A stretch of DNA of 37,912 bases from SAR202 cluster bacterium (GCA_008373205.1 RQOS01000050.1:1-37912); one strand, 5' to 3'. Positions 24,866-33,225 are shown, numbered from the stretch's first letter. Program-made: numbers and translations. The notes: a model not told the origin generated them from the letters alone.

Positions 24866-25416
24866 AACTTTTCTCCCCATTGATCATAATTAAAATGTTC
24901 ACTAACTGCATTTCTTTCTCTAGTTTTTTTATGAGAGCTTAGGAGCTCTTCTGAAATTTCAGTTTCTTTACCTGGTTTACCAACTATGAGAATGAATGCC
25001 ACTTTACTTTCTTGAGGTATTTTAGCAACAGACTTAACAGATTCTTCATCCCAACCACCTATAGGATGAGTTTCTAGTCCTAATTTTGTAGCTTCTATCA
25101 TTGCATTTTGACCGCTAAATCCAATATCCAAAAATGTTTTTGGATTAAATTCATCTTCAATTTTTTTTGTAGAAAAAATTAATACTAATCCTGAGTTTTT
25201 TGCCCAAATTTGATTTCCAGAAGATAAGCAAGAAATAATTTTTTTGAAATTATCAGAATCTTTGGTTATTCCAATAATCCTCCATGGTTGTCCATTTCTT
25301 GAAGATGGTGCCCACATTGAGGCCTTGACTATAGATTCTATCTCATTTTTGCTTAATGAATCAGAATTAAAATTAACAGAACTTTTTCTTAAGAATATTG
25401 GATTATCTGTGGACAT
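24862..25416 (-). CDS. Nitroreductase-family flavoprotein
   Basis: FMN-dependent NAD(P)H oxidoreductase of the nitroreductase fold, 184 residues (family 170-220). The N-terminal FMN-binding motif is SMWAPSSRNGQPWRIIGI; GFSGQNAMIEATKLGLETHPIGG and IPQESKVAFILIVGKPG are the conserved core and C-terminal FMN-phosphate contacts. The natural substrate of such enzymes is rarely known. It is divergent from the NIPSNAP gene across 75 bp and convergent with aroQ. Confidence 0.88.
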   Translation of the reverse strand: MSTDNPIFLRKSSVNFNSDSLSKNEIESIVKASMWAPSSRNGQPWRIIGITKDSDNFKKIISCLSSGNQIWAKNSGLVLIFSTKKIEDEFNPKTFLDIGFSGQNAMIEATKLGLETHPIGGWDEESVKSVAKIPQESKVAFILIVGKPGKETEISEELLSSHKKTRERNAVSEHFNYDQWGEKF

Positions 25417-25491
25417 TATTACTCCTATACTTTTATTTAATTTTATTGTAACCTTTTCTTACTATTTTTCTAAACTTATATAAGGATTAAT

Positions 25492-26106
25492 ATGATTTAC
25501 GAATTTAGAACATATCAAATTAAAACAGGTTCTCTTCAAAAAGTAATGAGCCTTTTCAAAGATAAAATTGAGGGTAGAAATACAATTTCCAAATTAGGAG
25601 CCTTTTGGTACACAGAAATAGGACAACTCAATCAAATTATTCATGTATGGCCATATGAAAGCATGGAGCATAGAAATGCTTCAAGAGAAGAAGCTATAAA
25701 TAAAAAACTATGGCCTCCTGATTCAGCTGAATATATGGTTAAAATGAATACAGAATTTTGGAAACCTGTCTCTTTTAGCCCTAAATGGGAAGATAGAAAT
25801 ATTGGACCTTTTTTTGAAATGAGAATATACACTTATCCATTTAATGAAATTCATAAGATGCTTCCAGCTTGGGAAGAAAAAATAGAAGCAAGAAATAGTT
25901 TAGCACCATTAGTTGGAGCATTTGTTTCAGAGGTTGGAGATGTAAATAAATTTATGCATATATGGGCCTATAAAAGCCTGCAACATAGAACTGAAGCAAG
26001 AGAAAAATTTTCTTCTATTGGATGGCCCCCAAAGTCTGATGTGAAAGCTCCAATATTTCAGGAAAACAAAATTGTAATGCCTAGTGATTTTTCACCTATT
26101 CAATAA
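25492..26106 (+). CDS. NIPSNAP-family protein, tandem domain
   Basis: 204 residues made of two NIPSNAP (dimeric ferredoxin-like) repeats: the first begins MIYEFRTYQIKTGSLQKVM and contains HVWPYESMEHRNASREEA; the second, from ~105, begins FEMRIYTYPFNEIHKML and contains HIWAYKSLQHRTEAREKF. The repeats align well and derive from an internal duplication. NIPSNAP proteins are widespread in heterotrophic marine bacteria, but their biochemical role is unknown; a small-molecule binding or isomerase-like function is only speculation. AAGGAT Shine-Dalgarno precedes the ATG by 6 bp. The gene overlaps convergent trmL by 11 bp. Confidence 0.9.
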   Translation: MIYEFRTYQIKTGSLQKVMSLFKDKIEGRNTISKLGAFWYTEIGQLNQIIHVWPYESMEHRNASREEAINKKLWPPDSAEYMVKMNTEFWKPVSFSPKWEDRNIGPFFEMRIYTYPFNEIHKMLPAWEEKIEARNSLAPLVGAFVSEVGDVNKFMHIWAYKSLQHRTEAREKFSSIGWPPKSDVKAPIFQENKIVMPSDFSPIQ

Positions 26107-26554
26107 TAAAGTTTGATTGCCTCCAACACTCGTAAGCAACAATTGAAACTGAATTACAAATGTTTAAGGATCGAATGTTAGGAAACATTGGAATATAGAT
26201 CTTATTGTTTGAATCGAATTGATCTAGTATGGATTTATCAATACCTTTACTCTCAGAACCAAAGACAAATGTATCTGAAGTTTGATAATTAAAATTCGTA
26301 TAAATTTTTTCTGCCTTTGTGTCAGTTAAATATACTTTTGAACGACCTTTCCTATTCATAAAACTTTGAAAATTTTCATGAATATGTACATTACAAGTAT
26401 CAAAATAATCTAACGCTGCCCTTCTAAGGTTCCTATCACTTAAGGTAAATCCAAGAGGTTGTATCAAGTGCAAATCAGCATTTATATTTGCACATAACCT
26501 TATAATATTTCCTGTATTATGAGGAATTTCTGGTTCAAATAAAACTATATTCAT
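26096..26554 (-). CDS. trmL: tRNA (cytidine/uridine-34-2'-O)-methyltransferase
   Basis: SPOUT-class methyltransferase that modifies the wobble ribose of tRNA-Leu. 152 residues, standard size. The N-terminal [20 protein letters not shown], the central [10 protein letters not shown] and the C-terminal knot motif [18 protein letters not shown] (canonical IPM...RSLNLSNSVA) are present. The N of SLNICNS, part of the SAM knot, is kept. The start overlaps the DUF255 gene stop by 4 bp (ATGA), so the two are coupled in the unit xth-DUF255-trmL. Confidence 0.92.
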   Translation of the reverse strand: MNIVLFEPEIPHNTGNIIRLCANINADLHLIQPLGFTLSDRNLRRAALDYFDTCNVHIHENFQSFMNRKGRSKVYLTDTKAEKIYTNFNYQTSDTFVFGSESKGIDKSILDQFDSNNKIYIPMFPNIRSLNICNSVSIVAYECWRQSNFIIE

Positions 26555-28590
26555 TTATAAATCCCAACTATGCCCATAAGTTGGCTATTCAATTCACTCA
26601 TATTAGTAATTGGAAGATCACAAATATAATTTTTACAAATATAAATTTTTGTTTGTTCATCATTTTTTCTACCTTCCATTACAGGTAAATTAAGATCATT
26701 ATTTTCACCATTTGTTGAACAAAAAATTAAGTTTGGAATATAAGAAGACAATATCTTTGATTTCGCATCGTAATAAAAGTCATCTTTTTTATTACCTGAA
26801 ATTACTATTTCATAACTTTGTTCTTGCATTTGAAAATACAAATTAAACCAAGAAGGAACATCTAAAGGACTTTTATTAAGAAAGCCAGAAACTTTTTTTA
26901 TTGAATCTCCTACTATCTCAAAATATCTTTCTTCACCTGTAAATTTGTATAGTTTATATAGATTTTGAGAAGCAATAGCTGCAGGATTTGGAACCATAGG
27001 ATCAAAAAAACCTTTTGGTCTTATTATCAAATCAGTATTTTCAAGAGAATCAAAAAAAAGCTTTTCATCACTACTCCAAAACTTTGAAATAGTTTCGTTA
27101 GAATATTCCTTTGCTAGGTTATACCAATATGGATCTAAAGAGGAGTTATATATTTCAAATAAAGAATTCACAAAATATGAATAATCTTCCAAAAATGAAT
27201 TTTTTCCTTCACTGGTGTGCATAAGCTGATCATTTTTGACACAATATTTTATGATAGAATCAGCTGTTTTTTTTGCTTGATCTAAGAATTTATCATCATT
27301 AGAAATATTATACATATTACAAAAACTTGTTATAAGTAATGAGTTCCAAGAAGTTATTATTTTCTCATCAGTATTAGGTTTGATTCTTTTTTCTCTAATC
27401 TTTAATAGATCTTTTTTTACTTTATCTATTGTTTGAGTAACATCGTTATATGCTATATTTTGTTCATTTGAGATATCTTGAGGGGATTTGTTGATATTCA
27501 ATATATTTTTCCCATCTAAGTCTCCCTCTTGTGATATATCCCAATGTGTCTTAATTATTTTAAATTCATCAGAACTTAGAATTTTTTCTAATTCAACATA
27601 ACTCCATAAATAATAAGTTCCTTCTTCGCCCTCTGAATCTGCATCTTGAGTACTATAAAAAAGGTTTTCTTTATTTTTAATTTCTCTATTAAGAAATTCA
27701 AAAGTCTTCATAATGGCATTAAAAATATTTTTATTTTTTGTTACTTTATATGAAGTGCACATAATAGATAAAATTAGTGCATTATCGTACAACATTTTTT
27801 CAAAATGCGGAACTTTCCATTCTCTATCAGTAGAATACCTGGCGAATCCACCTGCTAATTGGTCATAAATTCCTCCATTTATCATAGAGCCTAAACTCAA
27901 CTGCCCCATATCAAACCAGTTATTCGTAGAATATTTTTTACCTAATAAATATATAATTTGTAACTTTGAAGTCTCAGGAAATTTTGGAAATTCACCAAAA
28001 CCACCTTTTTCAAAATCAAAGGTTTTATTTATTTGATCCACAATCGTTTCAAATATATTATCTGTCGTTGCATCGTAAACTTGTGATGAATTAAAAAATT
28101 TATCTAAGCCATCCATTACAACTTGAGAATGATTATCAATACTTGGTCTATCATTATGATAAATTTCTATAATTTTTGCCAAAACAGATTTAAATGCTGG
28201 CATATTATTTCTATCAAATTTTGGGAAATATGTTCCTGCATAAAACGGTATGCCCTTATTATTCATGAATATTGATGCTGGCCATCCTCCATTACCATTA
28301 ATCATTTGAATTGCTGCCATATATACAGAATCTATATCAGGTCTTTCCTCTCTATCAACTTTTATAGAAACAAAATTTTTGTTTAAGATTTCAGCGGTTT
28401 CTAGATCTTCAAAAGATTCTCTTTCCATAACATGACACCAATGACAACTTGAATATCCTATTGAAAGAAAAATTGGCTTATCTTCTTTTTGTGCTTTTTC
28501 AAACGCTTCTTCTCCCCAGGGATACCAGTTGACTGGATTATTAGAATGTTGAATAAGATATTCAGATGTTTCATTAGATAAATAATTCAA
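26551..28590 (-). CDS. DUF255/YyaL-type protein: thioredoxin domain plus glycan-like six-hairpin domain
   Basis: 679-residue homologue of bacterial YyaL and animal SPATA20. Residues ~1-160 form the thioredoxin-like DUF255 domain with [20 protein letters not shown] (C49 and C52 as a CxxC pair), preceded by [20 protein letters not shown]. The rest is an alpha/alpha toroid (six-hairpin glycosidase-like), with [17 protein letters not shown] and [14 protein letters not shown]. It is predicted cytoplasmic, with no signal peptide; the function of the family is unresolved. The TTG start is forced, since the N-terminal family motif begins within a few residues and no ATG lies upstream; an AGGAA Shine-Dalgarno precedes it. 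Confidence 0.9.
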   Translation of the reverse strand: MNYLSNETSEYLIQHSNNPVNWYPWGEEAFEKAQKEDKPIFLSIGYSSCHWCHVMERESFEDLETAEILNKNFVSIKVDREERPDIDSVYMAAIQMINGNGGWPASIFMNNKGIPFYAGTYFPKFDRNNMPAFKSVLAKIIEIYHNDRPSIDNHSQVVMDGLDKFFNSSQVYDATTDNIFETIVDQINKTFDFEKGGFGEFPKFPETSKLQIIYLLGKKYSTNNWFDMGQLSLGSMINGGIYDQLAGGFARYSTDREWKVPHFEKMLYDNALILSIMCTSYKVTKNKNIFNAIMKTFEFLNREIKNKENLFYSTQDADSEGEEGTYYLWSYVELEKILSSDEFKIIKTHWDISQEGDLDGKNILNINKSPQDISNEQNIAYNDVTQTIDKVKKDLLKIREKRIKPNTDEKIITSWNSLLITSFCNMYNISNDDKFLDQAKKTADSIIKYCVKNDQLMHTSEGKNSFLEDYSYFVNSLFEIYNSSLDPYWYNLAKEYSNETISKFWSSDEKLFFDSLENTDLIIRPKGFFDPMVPNPAAIASQNLYKLYKFTGEERYFEIVGDSIKKVSGFLNKSPLDVPSWFNLYFQMQEQSYEIVISGNKKDDFYYDAKSKILSSYIPNLIFCSTNGENNDLNLPVMEGRKNDEQTKIYICKNYICDLPITNMSELNSQLMGIVGIYK

Positions 28591-28602
28591 AAGTTTTTCC
28601 TA

Positions 28603-29358
28603 CTAAATATTTATTTCTATACTTACAGGACAATGATCTGATCCCAAAATTTCATCATGAATATCTGCTGATATTAGCTTTTCTTCTAATGAGTTAGATA
28701 TACAAAAATAGTCGATCCTCCATCCAACATTTCTAGATCTTGCTCCACCCATATAACTCCACCAAGTATAATTATCTCCCTCTTTATTTAAATTTCTGAA
28801 AGTATCTATAAATCCTCTTGAAACTATATTGTCAAAACCTTTTCGTTCCTCTTTCGTAAAACCTGCATTTCTTTCATTTGATTTAGGATTCTTAAGATCT
28901 ATTTCTTGATGAGCTACATTCAAATCTCCACAGAAAACGACTGGTTTAAACTCTTCTAATTGTTTTACATAATTTAGAAAATCAATATCCCATTCATTTT
29001 CTCTATAATCAAGTCTTGAAAGATCTCTTTTGGAATTGGGAGTATAAACAGTAACTAAATAAAAGTTTTCATATTCTAAAGTTATTACCCGACCTTCAGT
29101 ATCATGTTTTTCAATTCCCATACCATTAATTGAATTTATAGGTTTATTTTTAGCAAATATTAGAGTTCCTGAATAACCCTTTTTTTCAGCACTATTCCAA
29201 AACTGAGTATAACCTGGAGTATTAATTTCAACTTGTGATGAATGAGCTTTTGTTTCTTGAATACAAAATAAATCAGCATCAATATTTTCAAAAAAGGTCA
29301 TAAAATCCTTTTTAAGACATGCCCTAATGCCGTTTACGTTCCAAGATACTAGTTTCAT
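28603..29358 (-). CDS. xth: Exodeoxyribonuclease III (AP endonuclease)
   Basis: Base-excision-repair nuclease of the exonuclease-endonuclease-phosphatase fold: AP endonuclease and 3' phosphodiesterase. 251 residues. All metal and catalytic motifs are visible: SWNVNGIRA (N), FCIQETKA (E), GDLNVAHQEIDL (D, N), WRIDYFCIS and GSDHCPVSIEI (D, H). The KNPKSNERNAGFTKEER region typifies the XthA/ExoA branch. AAAGGA Shine-Dalgarno precedes the ATG. It leads a minus-strand unit, with DUF255 12 bp behind and then trmL. Confidence 0.95.
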   Translation of the reverse strand: MKLVSWNVNGIRACLKKDFMTFFENIDADLFCIQETKAHSSQVEINTPGYTQFWNSAEKKGYSGTLIFAKNKPINSINGMGIEKHDTEGRVITLEYENFYLVTVYTPNSKRDLSRLDYRENEWDIDFLNYVKQLEEFKPVVFCGDLNVAHQEIDLKNPKSNERNAGFTKEERKGFDNIVSRGFIDTFRNLNKEGDNYTWWSYMGGARSRNVGWRIDYFCISNSLEEKLISADIHDEILGSDHCPVSIEINI

Positions 29359-29444
29359 AAATAATTCCTTTATTTTTGAGTAGATTTTATTACATTATAT
29401 TTTTAAAAACATAAATACTAAATATAAAACAAGCATGAGTATGA

Positions 29445-29540
29445 TTTTTGACCAAAAAATTACACAACAGAAGTGATGCATTTACCTAAAATAGCGTTAT
29501 TTTTGACTAAAGCTGTTTCAAAATATATTTTTTTTTGACC
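29445..29540 (+). promoter_or_regulatory. Three TTTTTGAC(C/T) direct repeats upstream of the 344-aa gene
   Basis: TTTTTGACC at 29445-29453, TTTTTGACT at 29500-29508 and TTTTTGACC at 29532-29540, in the 241-bp gap before the plus-strand gene at 29600, and also upstream of divergent xth. Each includes a TTGAC -35-like core; the middle one has TATATT 15 bp on. They might be binding sites for a shared regulator, or chance hits in AT-rich DNA. Confidence 0.35.
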
Positions 29541-29599
29541 TATAAATATAGTAGAATTTCAGTATAAAATTAAAATAAAAGTCAATTAACAGGATAGCA

Positions 29600-30634
29600 A
29601 TGGACAATAAAAAAACCATTTTTTCGTATAAAAAAAGTGCATTTTCTGATGGAACTACTCATGAAAAAAGAGAGCTTGCTACTTTGATGGCTTTGTTTAC
29701 CACTCTTTCACTTGGGGAAAATGCTAAATATAGGCATGTAATTGAAAGAATGGAGTCTAAATCAGAAGGTAGGCTCCCTAGACGATCTATTAGGGGTGCA
29801 GTTTCTAATATGAACAAAATATTTCCAGTAACTTACACTGGTAATAAACAAATAGAAAAAATTCAGATCAATAAAAGTAAACTTAAGAAAATCTTTATAG
29901 GTGAATCCCAGTCATTTATTTTTAAGTACATTTACAATCAAACAAATGAAATCAAAGATTTTTTTTACAATCAATTAAAATTAAATGAAAGGCAGTTTTA
30001 TAGATACTTAAATGGTGAGAGAACGATAACAGATAGAGAAATATTGATAAAAACAGCTGCTTTCATTTCTATTTTTTTATCCGAAGATCAAAAGTTTAAG
30101 TACTACCCTACTTTCAACCAAGTAGTATTGGACTCACAAATAGGCTATCAATTTTGTAAGGCCACTCCGTTATTTGCAGTAAATCCAACTTTAGAAGAAA
30201 TGCTTTCATTAAGTTTTCTTATGAATGAAGATATTTTATTTCACAACATTACTAAAATATCTAAGGATTTAGGATTCTCTCTAGAGGAGTCATTTCAGAT
30301 AAATAAGTCATTATTTGAAAAAGCTTCTGAAAAATCCTACATATCTAAAAATGAATTTATTGATTTTTATCATATGATGGATTCTGACGGAAGCTTCATA
30401 GATAAAGAGACAATAATAAGATCTAGCAATCAGTCAGTAAAGGAAAGAATAAAAATTTTACCTAGCATTGAAAAAGATATTCTTAAATCAATGCCATCTC
30501 CTTACATCCTTTCTTGGAAAACTTCTAAAAACTATTTAGGAAAACTAAGAAATGAAATCTCTAGAATTATAAAAAATAAAAAAATTATTAAAAGAGATTT
30601 ATTAAATGATAAACTTGCTGGTTATTTTAGATAA
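29600..30634 (+). CDS. Unknown 344-aa protein with a possible helix-turn-helix
   Basis: Not recognised. 344 residues, soluble and basic, with no signal peptide or membrane segment. The segment at ~125-155 (LNERQFYRYLNGERTITDR, then EILIKTAAFI) has the shape of a phage-repressor-like helix-turn-helix: L..RQ.YRYLNGER is like LS..t.sr.l.G.r. The N-terminal region (HEKRELATLMALFTTLSLG and GRLPRRSIRGAVSNM) and the C-terminal basic tail (IIKNKKIIKRDLLNDK) might contact nucleic acid. An AGGATAGCA Shine-Dalgarno-like stretch precedes the ATG. Possible regulator or nucleic-acid-binding protein; low confidence. bioY follows about 60 bp downstream. Confidence 0.6.
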   Translation: MDNKKTIFSYKKSAFSDGTTHEKRELATLMALFTTLSLGENAKYRHVIERMESKSEGRLPRRSIRGAVSNMNKIFPVTYTGNKQIEKIQINKSKLKKIFIGESQSFIFKYIYNQTNEIKDFFYNQLKLNERQFYRYLNGERTITDREILIKTAAFISIFLSEDQKFKYYPTFNQVVLDSQIGYQFCKATPLFAVNPTLEEMLSLSFLMNEDILFHNITKISKDLGFSLEESFQINKSLFEKASEKSYISKNEFIDFYHMMDSDGSFIDKETIIRSSNQSVKERIKILPSIEKDILKSMPSPYILSWKTSKNYLGKLRNEISRIIKNKKIIKRDLLNDKLAGYFR

Positions 30635-30682
30635 AAATCAAATCAAATGAGAGTATCATAATTTAATAAATTTATATTCCCC

Positions 30683-30688
30683 AAGGAG
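30683..30688 (+). promoter_or_regulatory. AAGGAG Shine-Dalgarno that places the bioY start at ATT 30696
   Basis: A perfect AAGGAG lies 7 bp before the ATT at 30696-30698, which is in frame with the biotin transporter. No ATG, GTG or TTG occurs in this frame between the stop at 30648-30650 and the TTG at 30783, which has no Shine-Dalgarno and would cut the first membrane helix. Confidence 0.75.
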
Positions 30689-30695
30689 TCGTAAA

Positions 30696-31295
30696 ATTAA
30701 TAAAAATTCAAATACTAATTCAAAATCCATATTTATACCAACAGATAGATCAATATTAATTAAGCTTTCTATTTCAATACTTTTGATTTTACTTACAAGC
30801 ATATTCGCTCAATTTAGATTTTTCATCCCAGGCAACCCGGTGCCAATAACATTCCAGACTATGGGAATATTACTCATGGGTGGAGTTTTAGGGCCTAAAT
30901 GGGGGCTATCAGCATCCACAGGCTATATATTATTAGGATTGGCAGGAGTTCCTGTCTTTCAAGGCGGAAATGGTGGATGGGATTACTCGTTAGGGGTAAC
31001 TGGTGGATACTTAATTGGCTTCTTATTGTCCTCATTTATTGTTGGAATTCTAGTTAATAAAGGGTTGAATGGATCAAAAAGTATTTGGGCATATATTATT
31101 GGTACACTAACAGTTTATATACCTGCACTAATATGGCTTTCAGTTTTTGATTTTAGTTGGCCTGAAGAAGGCATGCTTCTTTCTCAAGGTGTATATCCTT
31201 TTTTAATAGGAGATATGATTAAGGCTATTATTGCTTCCCTTTTCACTGTAGGTCTAACTTATTCAAGTTTCAAAAATTATTTGTACAAAAAATAA
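30696..31295 (+). CDS. bioY: Biotin transporter BioY (S component), with ATT start
   Basis: Substrate-binding membrane subunit of the ECF-type biotin transporter, with six hydrophobic segments. From TTG 30783 only 170 residues would be made, and the first helix (KLSISILLILLTSIFAQF) would be cut. Extending to the ATT at 30696, 7 bp behind a perfect AAGGAG, gives 199 residues, matching the BioY size of ~190-200. Core motifs: GNPVPITFQTMGILLMGGVL, LGLAGVPVFQGGNGGW (canonical GLPVFa.ggg) and GDMIKAIIASL near the C-terminus. No ecfA or ecfT genes are nearby; solitary BioY can work with shared energising subunits or alone. It suggests biotin uptake rather than full self-sufficiency. ung follows 4 bp later. 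Confidence 0.88.
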   Translation: MNKNSNTNSKSIFIPTDRSILIKLSISILLILLTSIFAQFRFFIPGNPVPITFQTMGILLMGGVLGPKWGLSASTGYILLGLAGVPVFQGGNGGWDYSLGVTGGYLIGFLLSSFIVGILVNKGLNGSKSIWAYIIGTLTVYIPALIWLSVFDFSWPEEGMLLSQGVYPFLIGDMIKAIIASLFTVGLTYSSFKNYLYKK

Positions 31296-31299
31296 AAAA

Positions 31300-31974
31300 T
31301 TGTCTAAAGAAATTAAATTACCCAATGGTTGGAAAAATAAACTTTCTGGTGAATTTGAAAAAGAATACATGATTGCAATCAAAAGCTTCTTATTAGATTG
31401 TTACAAATCCGGAAAGGAAATTTATCCGAAAAGTTCTGAAATATTTAATGCATTTAATCATTGTGATTTTAATGAGGTAAAAGTAGTAATAATTGGTCAA
31501 GACCCTTATCATGGTAAAGGCCAAGCAAATGGATTATGTTTTTCAGTTAACAATAATATTCCTAAACCTCCTTCATTAGTAAATATTTTTAAAGAATTAG
31601 AAAATGATTTGTCGAAGAAATTTGACTCAGAAAATGGGAACTTAGAACGCTGGGCTAGACAAGGAGTATTTCTGTTAAATACTACACTTACTGTTGAAAA
31701 AAATAAGCCTATGTCACATAGTAATATAGGTTGGGATAAATTTACTGATAAGGTAATCGAAACCTTAAGTAAAGATTCAGAAAACTTAGTATTTATCTTA
31801 TGGGGAAATCATGCTCAAAAAAAAATTGAAAAAATAAATATTTCAAATCATATGATTATAAAATCTGTACATCCATCTCCTTTATCTGCACATCGAGGTT
31901 TTTTTGGGAGCAAGCCCTTTACAAAAACTAATAATTATCTAAAATCTAAAAATATTTCTGAAATTAATTGGTAG
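31300..31974 (+). CDS. ung: Uracil-DNA glycosylase, family 1
   Basis: Removes uracil from DNA, opening base-excision repair. 224 residues, standard for UNG. The catalytic water-activating motif VVIIGQDPYHGKGQANGLCF has D68; the minor-groove loop HPSPLSAHRGFFG has H191; LLNTTLTVEKNKPMSH and ILWGNHAQKK are also canonical. The TTG start is required because the first ATG (residue 24) lies inside the conserved N-terminal region. It begins 4 bp after bioY, so the two are co-transcribed. No clear Shine-Dalgarno. Confidence 0.95.
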   Translation: MSKEIKLPNGWKNKLSGEFEKEYMIAIKSFLLDCYKSGKEIYPKSSEIFNAFNHCDFNEVKVVIIGQDPYHGKGQANGLCFSVNNNIPKPPSLVNIFKELENDLSKKFDSENGNLERWARQGVFLLNTTLTVEKNKPMSHSNIGWDKFTDKVIETLSKDSENLVFILWGNHAQKKIEKINISNHMIIKSVHPSPLSAHRGFFGSKPFTKTNNYLKSKNISEINW

Positions 31975-31991
31975 TTTTTATAAATGGAGGA

Positions 31992-32029
31992 AGAGAACCG
32001 ACATTGAGGGACATTAAAGCCGGTTCTCT
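31992..32029 (+). repeat. 9-bp perfect inverted repeat downstream of ung
   Basis: AGAGAACCG (31992-32000) and CGGTTCTCT (32021-32029) around a 20-nt loop that repeats ACATT twice. It lies 17 bp after the ung stop. No strong T-run follows, so it is a poor intrinsic terminator. It shares the AGAGAAC / GTTCTCT arm core with the leader hairpin 126 bp further on. Confidence 0.55.
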
Positions 32030-32107
32030 AAGATAATTTTGTTATATATAAAACAAATAAATGTTAATTTTTTAAATTTGTCTTATTAATGCAACATTTT
32101 TTTTTCA

Positions 32108-32136
32108 TTGACAGCTAAATTTATAATTTTTATGAT
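32108..32136 (+). promoter_or_regulatory. Near-consensus sigma-70-type promoter for the RRM gene
   Basis: Perfect TTGACA at 32108-32113, 17-bp spacer, TATGAT (5/6) at 32131-32136; transcription would begin near 32143, giving a 5' UTR of about 145 nt. A second TATAAT at 32143-32148 lies at the expected start point. This is the best promoter in the window. Confidence 0.7.
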
Positions 32137-32154
32137 TTTCACTATAATCTCTAA

Positions 32155-32204
32155 CAGAGAACTGATATAACCTTGCCACCTAATAAAGATTTATCAGTTC
32201 TCTG
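32155..32204 (+). promoter_or_regulatory. 13-bp perfect hairpin near the 5' end of the RRM mRNA leader
   Basis: CAGAGAACTGATA (32155-32167) and TATCAGTTCTCTG (32192-32204) are exact reverse complements around a 24-nt loop containing CCTTGCCACCT. In the predicted transcript it begins about 12 nt from the 5' end. It could stabilise the mRNA, or be a thermosensor or a site for the encoded RNA-binding protein. Confidence 0.6.
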
Positions 32205-32288
32205 CAATAAATGGATAACTTTTAGTATGTATTTTTACAATAAAAAATGTTCTAATATATTGTTGTAATTATTAAAGAAGGATTTTTA

Positions 32289-32537
32289 ATGGATATATAT
32301 GTTGGGAATATCCCCTGGAAAGTGGATGACGACGAATTAAAAGAGTTGTTTTCACAATATGGGGAAGTAGAGAGTGCTACAGTAATAAAATACAAAGACA
32401 CTAATAGATCTAAAGGGTTTGGATTTGTTGAAATGGATGATGAATCAGCTCAAAAAGCTATAGAAGCACTTGAAGGATTTGAAATGGATGGTAGACCCTT
32501 AAAAGTTAATCAATCTAGAGGTAAAGATAAAGATTAA
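32289..32537 (+). CDS. Small single-RRM RNA-binding protein
   Basis: 82-residue protein that is almost entirely one RNA-recognition motif, as in cyanobacterial and other bacterial Rbp proteins. RNP2 is IYVGNI (3-8) and RNP1 is KGFGFVEM (42-49), with the aromatic residues Y4, F44 and F46 kept for base stacking. The short C-terminal tail (NQSRGKDKD) is polar. AAGAAGGA Shine-Dalgarno 6 bp before ATG. A near-consensus promoter and a strong leader hairpin suggest high and regulated expression. A 145-aa unknown gene follows after 23 bp. Its RNA targets are unknown. Confidence 0.93.
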   Translation: MDIYVGNIPWKVDDDELKELFSQYGEVESATVIKYKDTNRSKGFGFVEMDDESAQKAIEALEGFEMDGRPLKVNQSRGKDKD

Positions 32538-32560
32538 GATAATCTGAAAAATCGTTCCTT

Positions 32561-32998
32561 ATGAAAGAGGAAAATTTCAAAAAACAAATAATATCAAAGG
32601 TTGAGATTTTTTTAAGAGAAATCACTCAAAAACCTGCTGATGTAAATTCTAAAACTATATTTAGCTCACTAAATGATTTAGAGTATTTTTTTGAAATATT
32701 AACAAATTACATTCAAGATGAAAGATTAAATCTTAACCTTGAAGGAATGGAAATAACTTCTCAATCAAAAAAAAGATTGGATAACGCCGAAAGATTATTT
32801 AAGTTTACAAGAAATGAGTTTTCAGATATCAAGACAATAATATCTGAAAATACTAATTTGGACCAATCTCGATTAGATCTAATAAAAGATAAATTTCAAT
32901 CTTATATTTATCCAAAATTATTATGGATATTTGATGAAGAAGATTCTATAGAATTAACTGCTCTAAAACATCTTTATGACCTTGGTGAAATTGATTGA
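32561..32998 (+). CDS. Unknown 145-aa acidic helical protein behind the RRM gene
   Basis: Not recognised. 145 residues, acidic and predicted mostly helical, with no signal peptide or membrane segment; it contains leucine-rich amphipathic stretches (LNDLEYFFEILTNYIQ) and a C-terminal IFDEEDSIELTALKHLYDLGE. It begins 23 bp after the RRM stop on the same strand, so co-transcription is likely and a role linked to RNA handling is possible but unproven. No Shine-Dalgarno is evident ahead of the ATG. Confidence 0.6.
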   Translation: MKEENFKKQIISKVEIFLREITQKPADVNSKTIFSSLNDLEYFFEILTNYIQDERLNLNLEGMEITSQSKKRLDNAERLFKFTRNEFSDIKTIISENTNLDQSRLDLIKDKFQSYIYPKLLWIFDEEDSIELTALKHLYDLGEID

Positions 32999-33072
32999 TT
33001 TTATGACATCTAATTTTATAAATGTTTATTTTAATGTGATAATTGCATTCCAAAATAAATTAATAGTTTTTC

Positions 33073-33225
33073 ATGAAATATAAAAGAAAATCCTTACTTA
33101 TAGATAATAATGTGATTATTTATAAAGATGAAAAAGGCCAAATAGTTGATAAAAAAACTTGGATGAAAATTTCTGAGAATCGATTATATCTTTTATATGA
33201 TATTGATCATAATAAAATTGGTTGA
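33073..33225 (+). CDS. Possible small protein of 50 aa
   Basis: An ATG-started frame of 50 codons (MKYKRKSLLIDNN ... YLLYDIDHNKIG) following the 145-aa gene by 74 bp. Composition is protein-like, with an alternating hydrophobic/charged beta-like pattern and an internal GQIVDKKTW, but no Shine-Dalgarno is seen and it overlaps the convergent PHP gene's 3' end by 19 bp. It fills most of an otherwise empty 208-bp interval. It may be real or chance. Confidence 0.35.
   Translation: MKYKRKSLLIDNNVIIYKDEKGQIVDKKTWMKISENRLYLLYDIDHNKIG

Larger units (their letters stand above)
31975..32288. other. 314-bp intergenic region: hairpin, strong promoter and leader hairpin
   Basis: Contains, in order, the inverted repeat at 31992-32029, a strong promoter at 32108-32136, and the leader hairpin at 32155-32204, before the RRM gene's Shine-Dalgarno (AAGAAGGA) and ATG at 32289. 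No ORF is seen. About 145 nt of 5' UTR is predicted for the RRM gene. Confidence 0.6.

Noticed and set aside
30783-31295. bioY starting at TTG 30783
   Set aside because: Cuts the first membrane helix and has no Shine-Dalgarno; the ATT at 30696 with AAGGAG explains the upstream coding sequence better.
31992-32029. Intrinsic terminator of ung
   Set aside because: The stem is good but the loop is long (20 nt) and no T-run follows, so termination is unconvincing.
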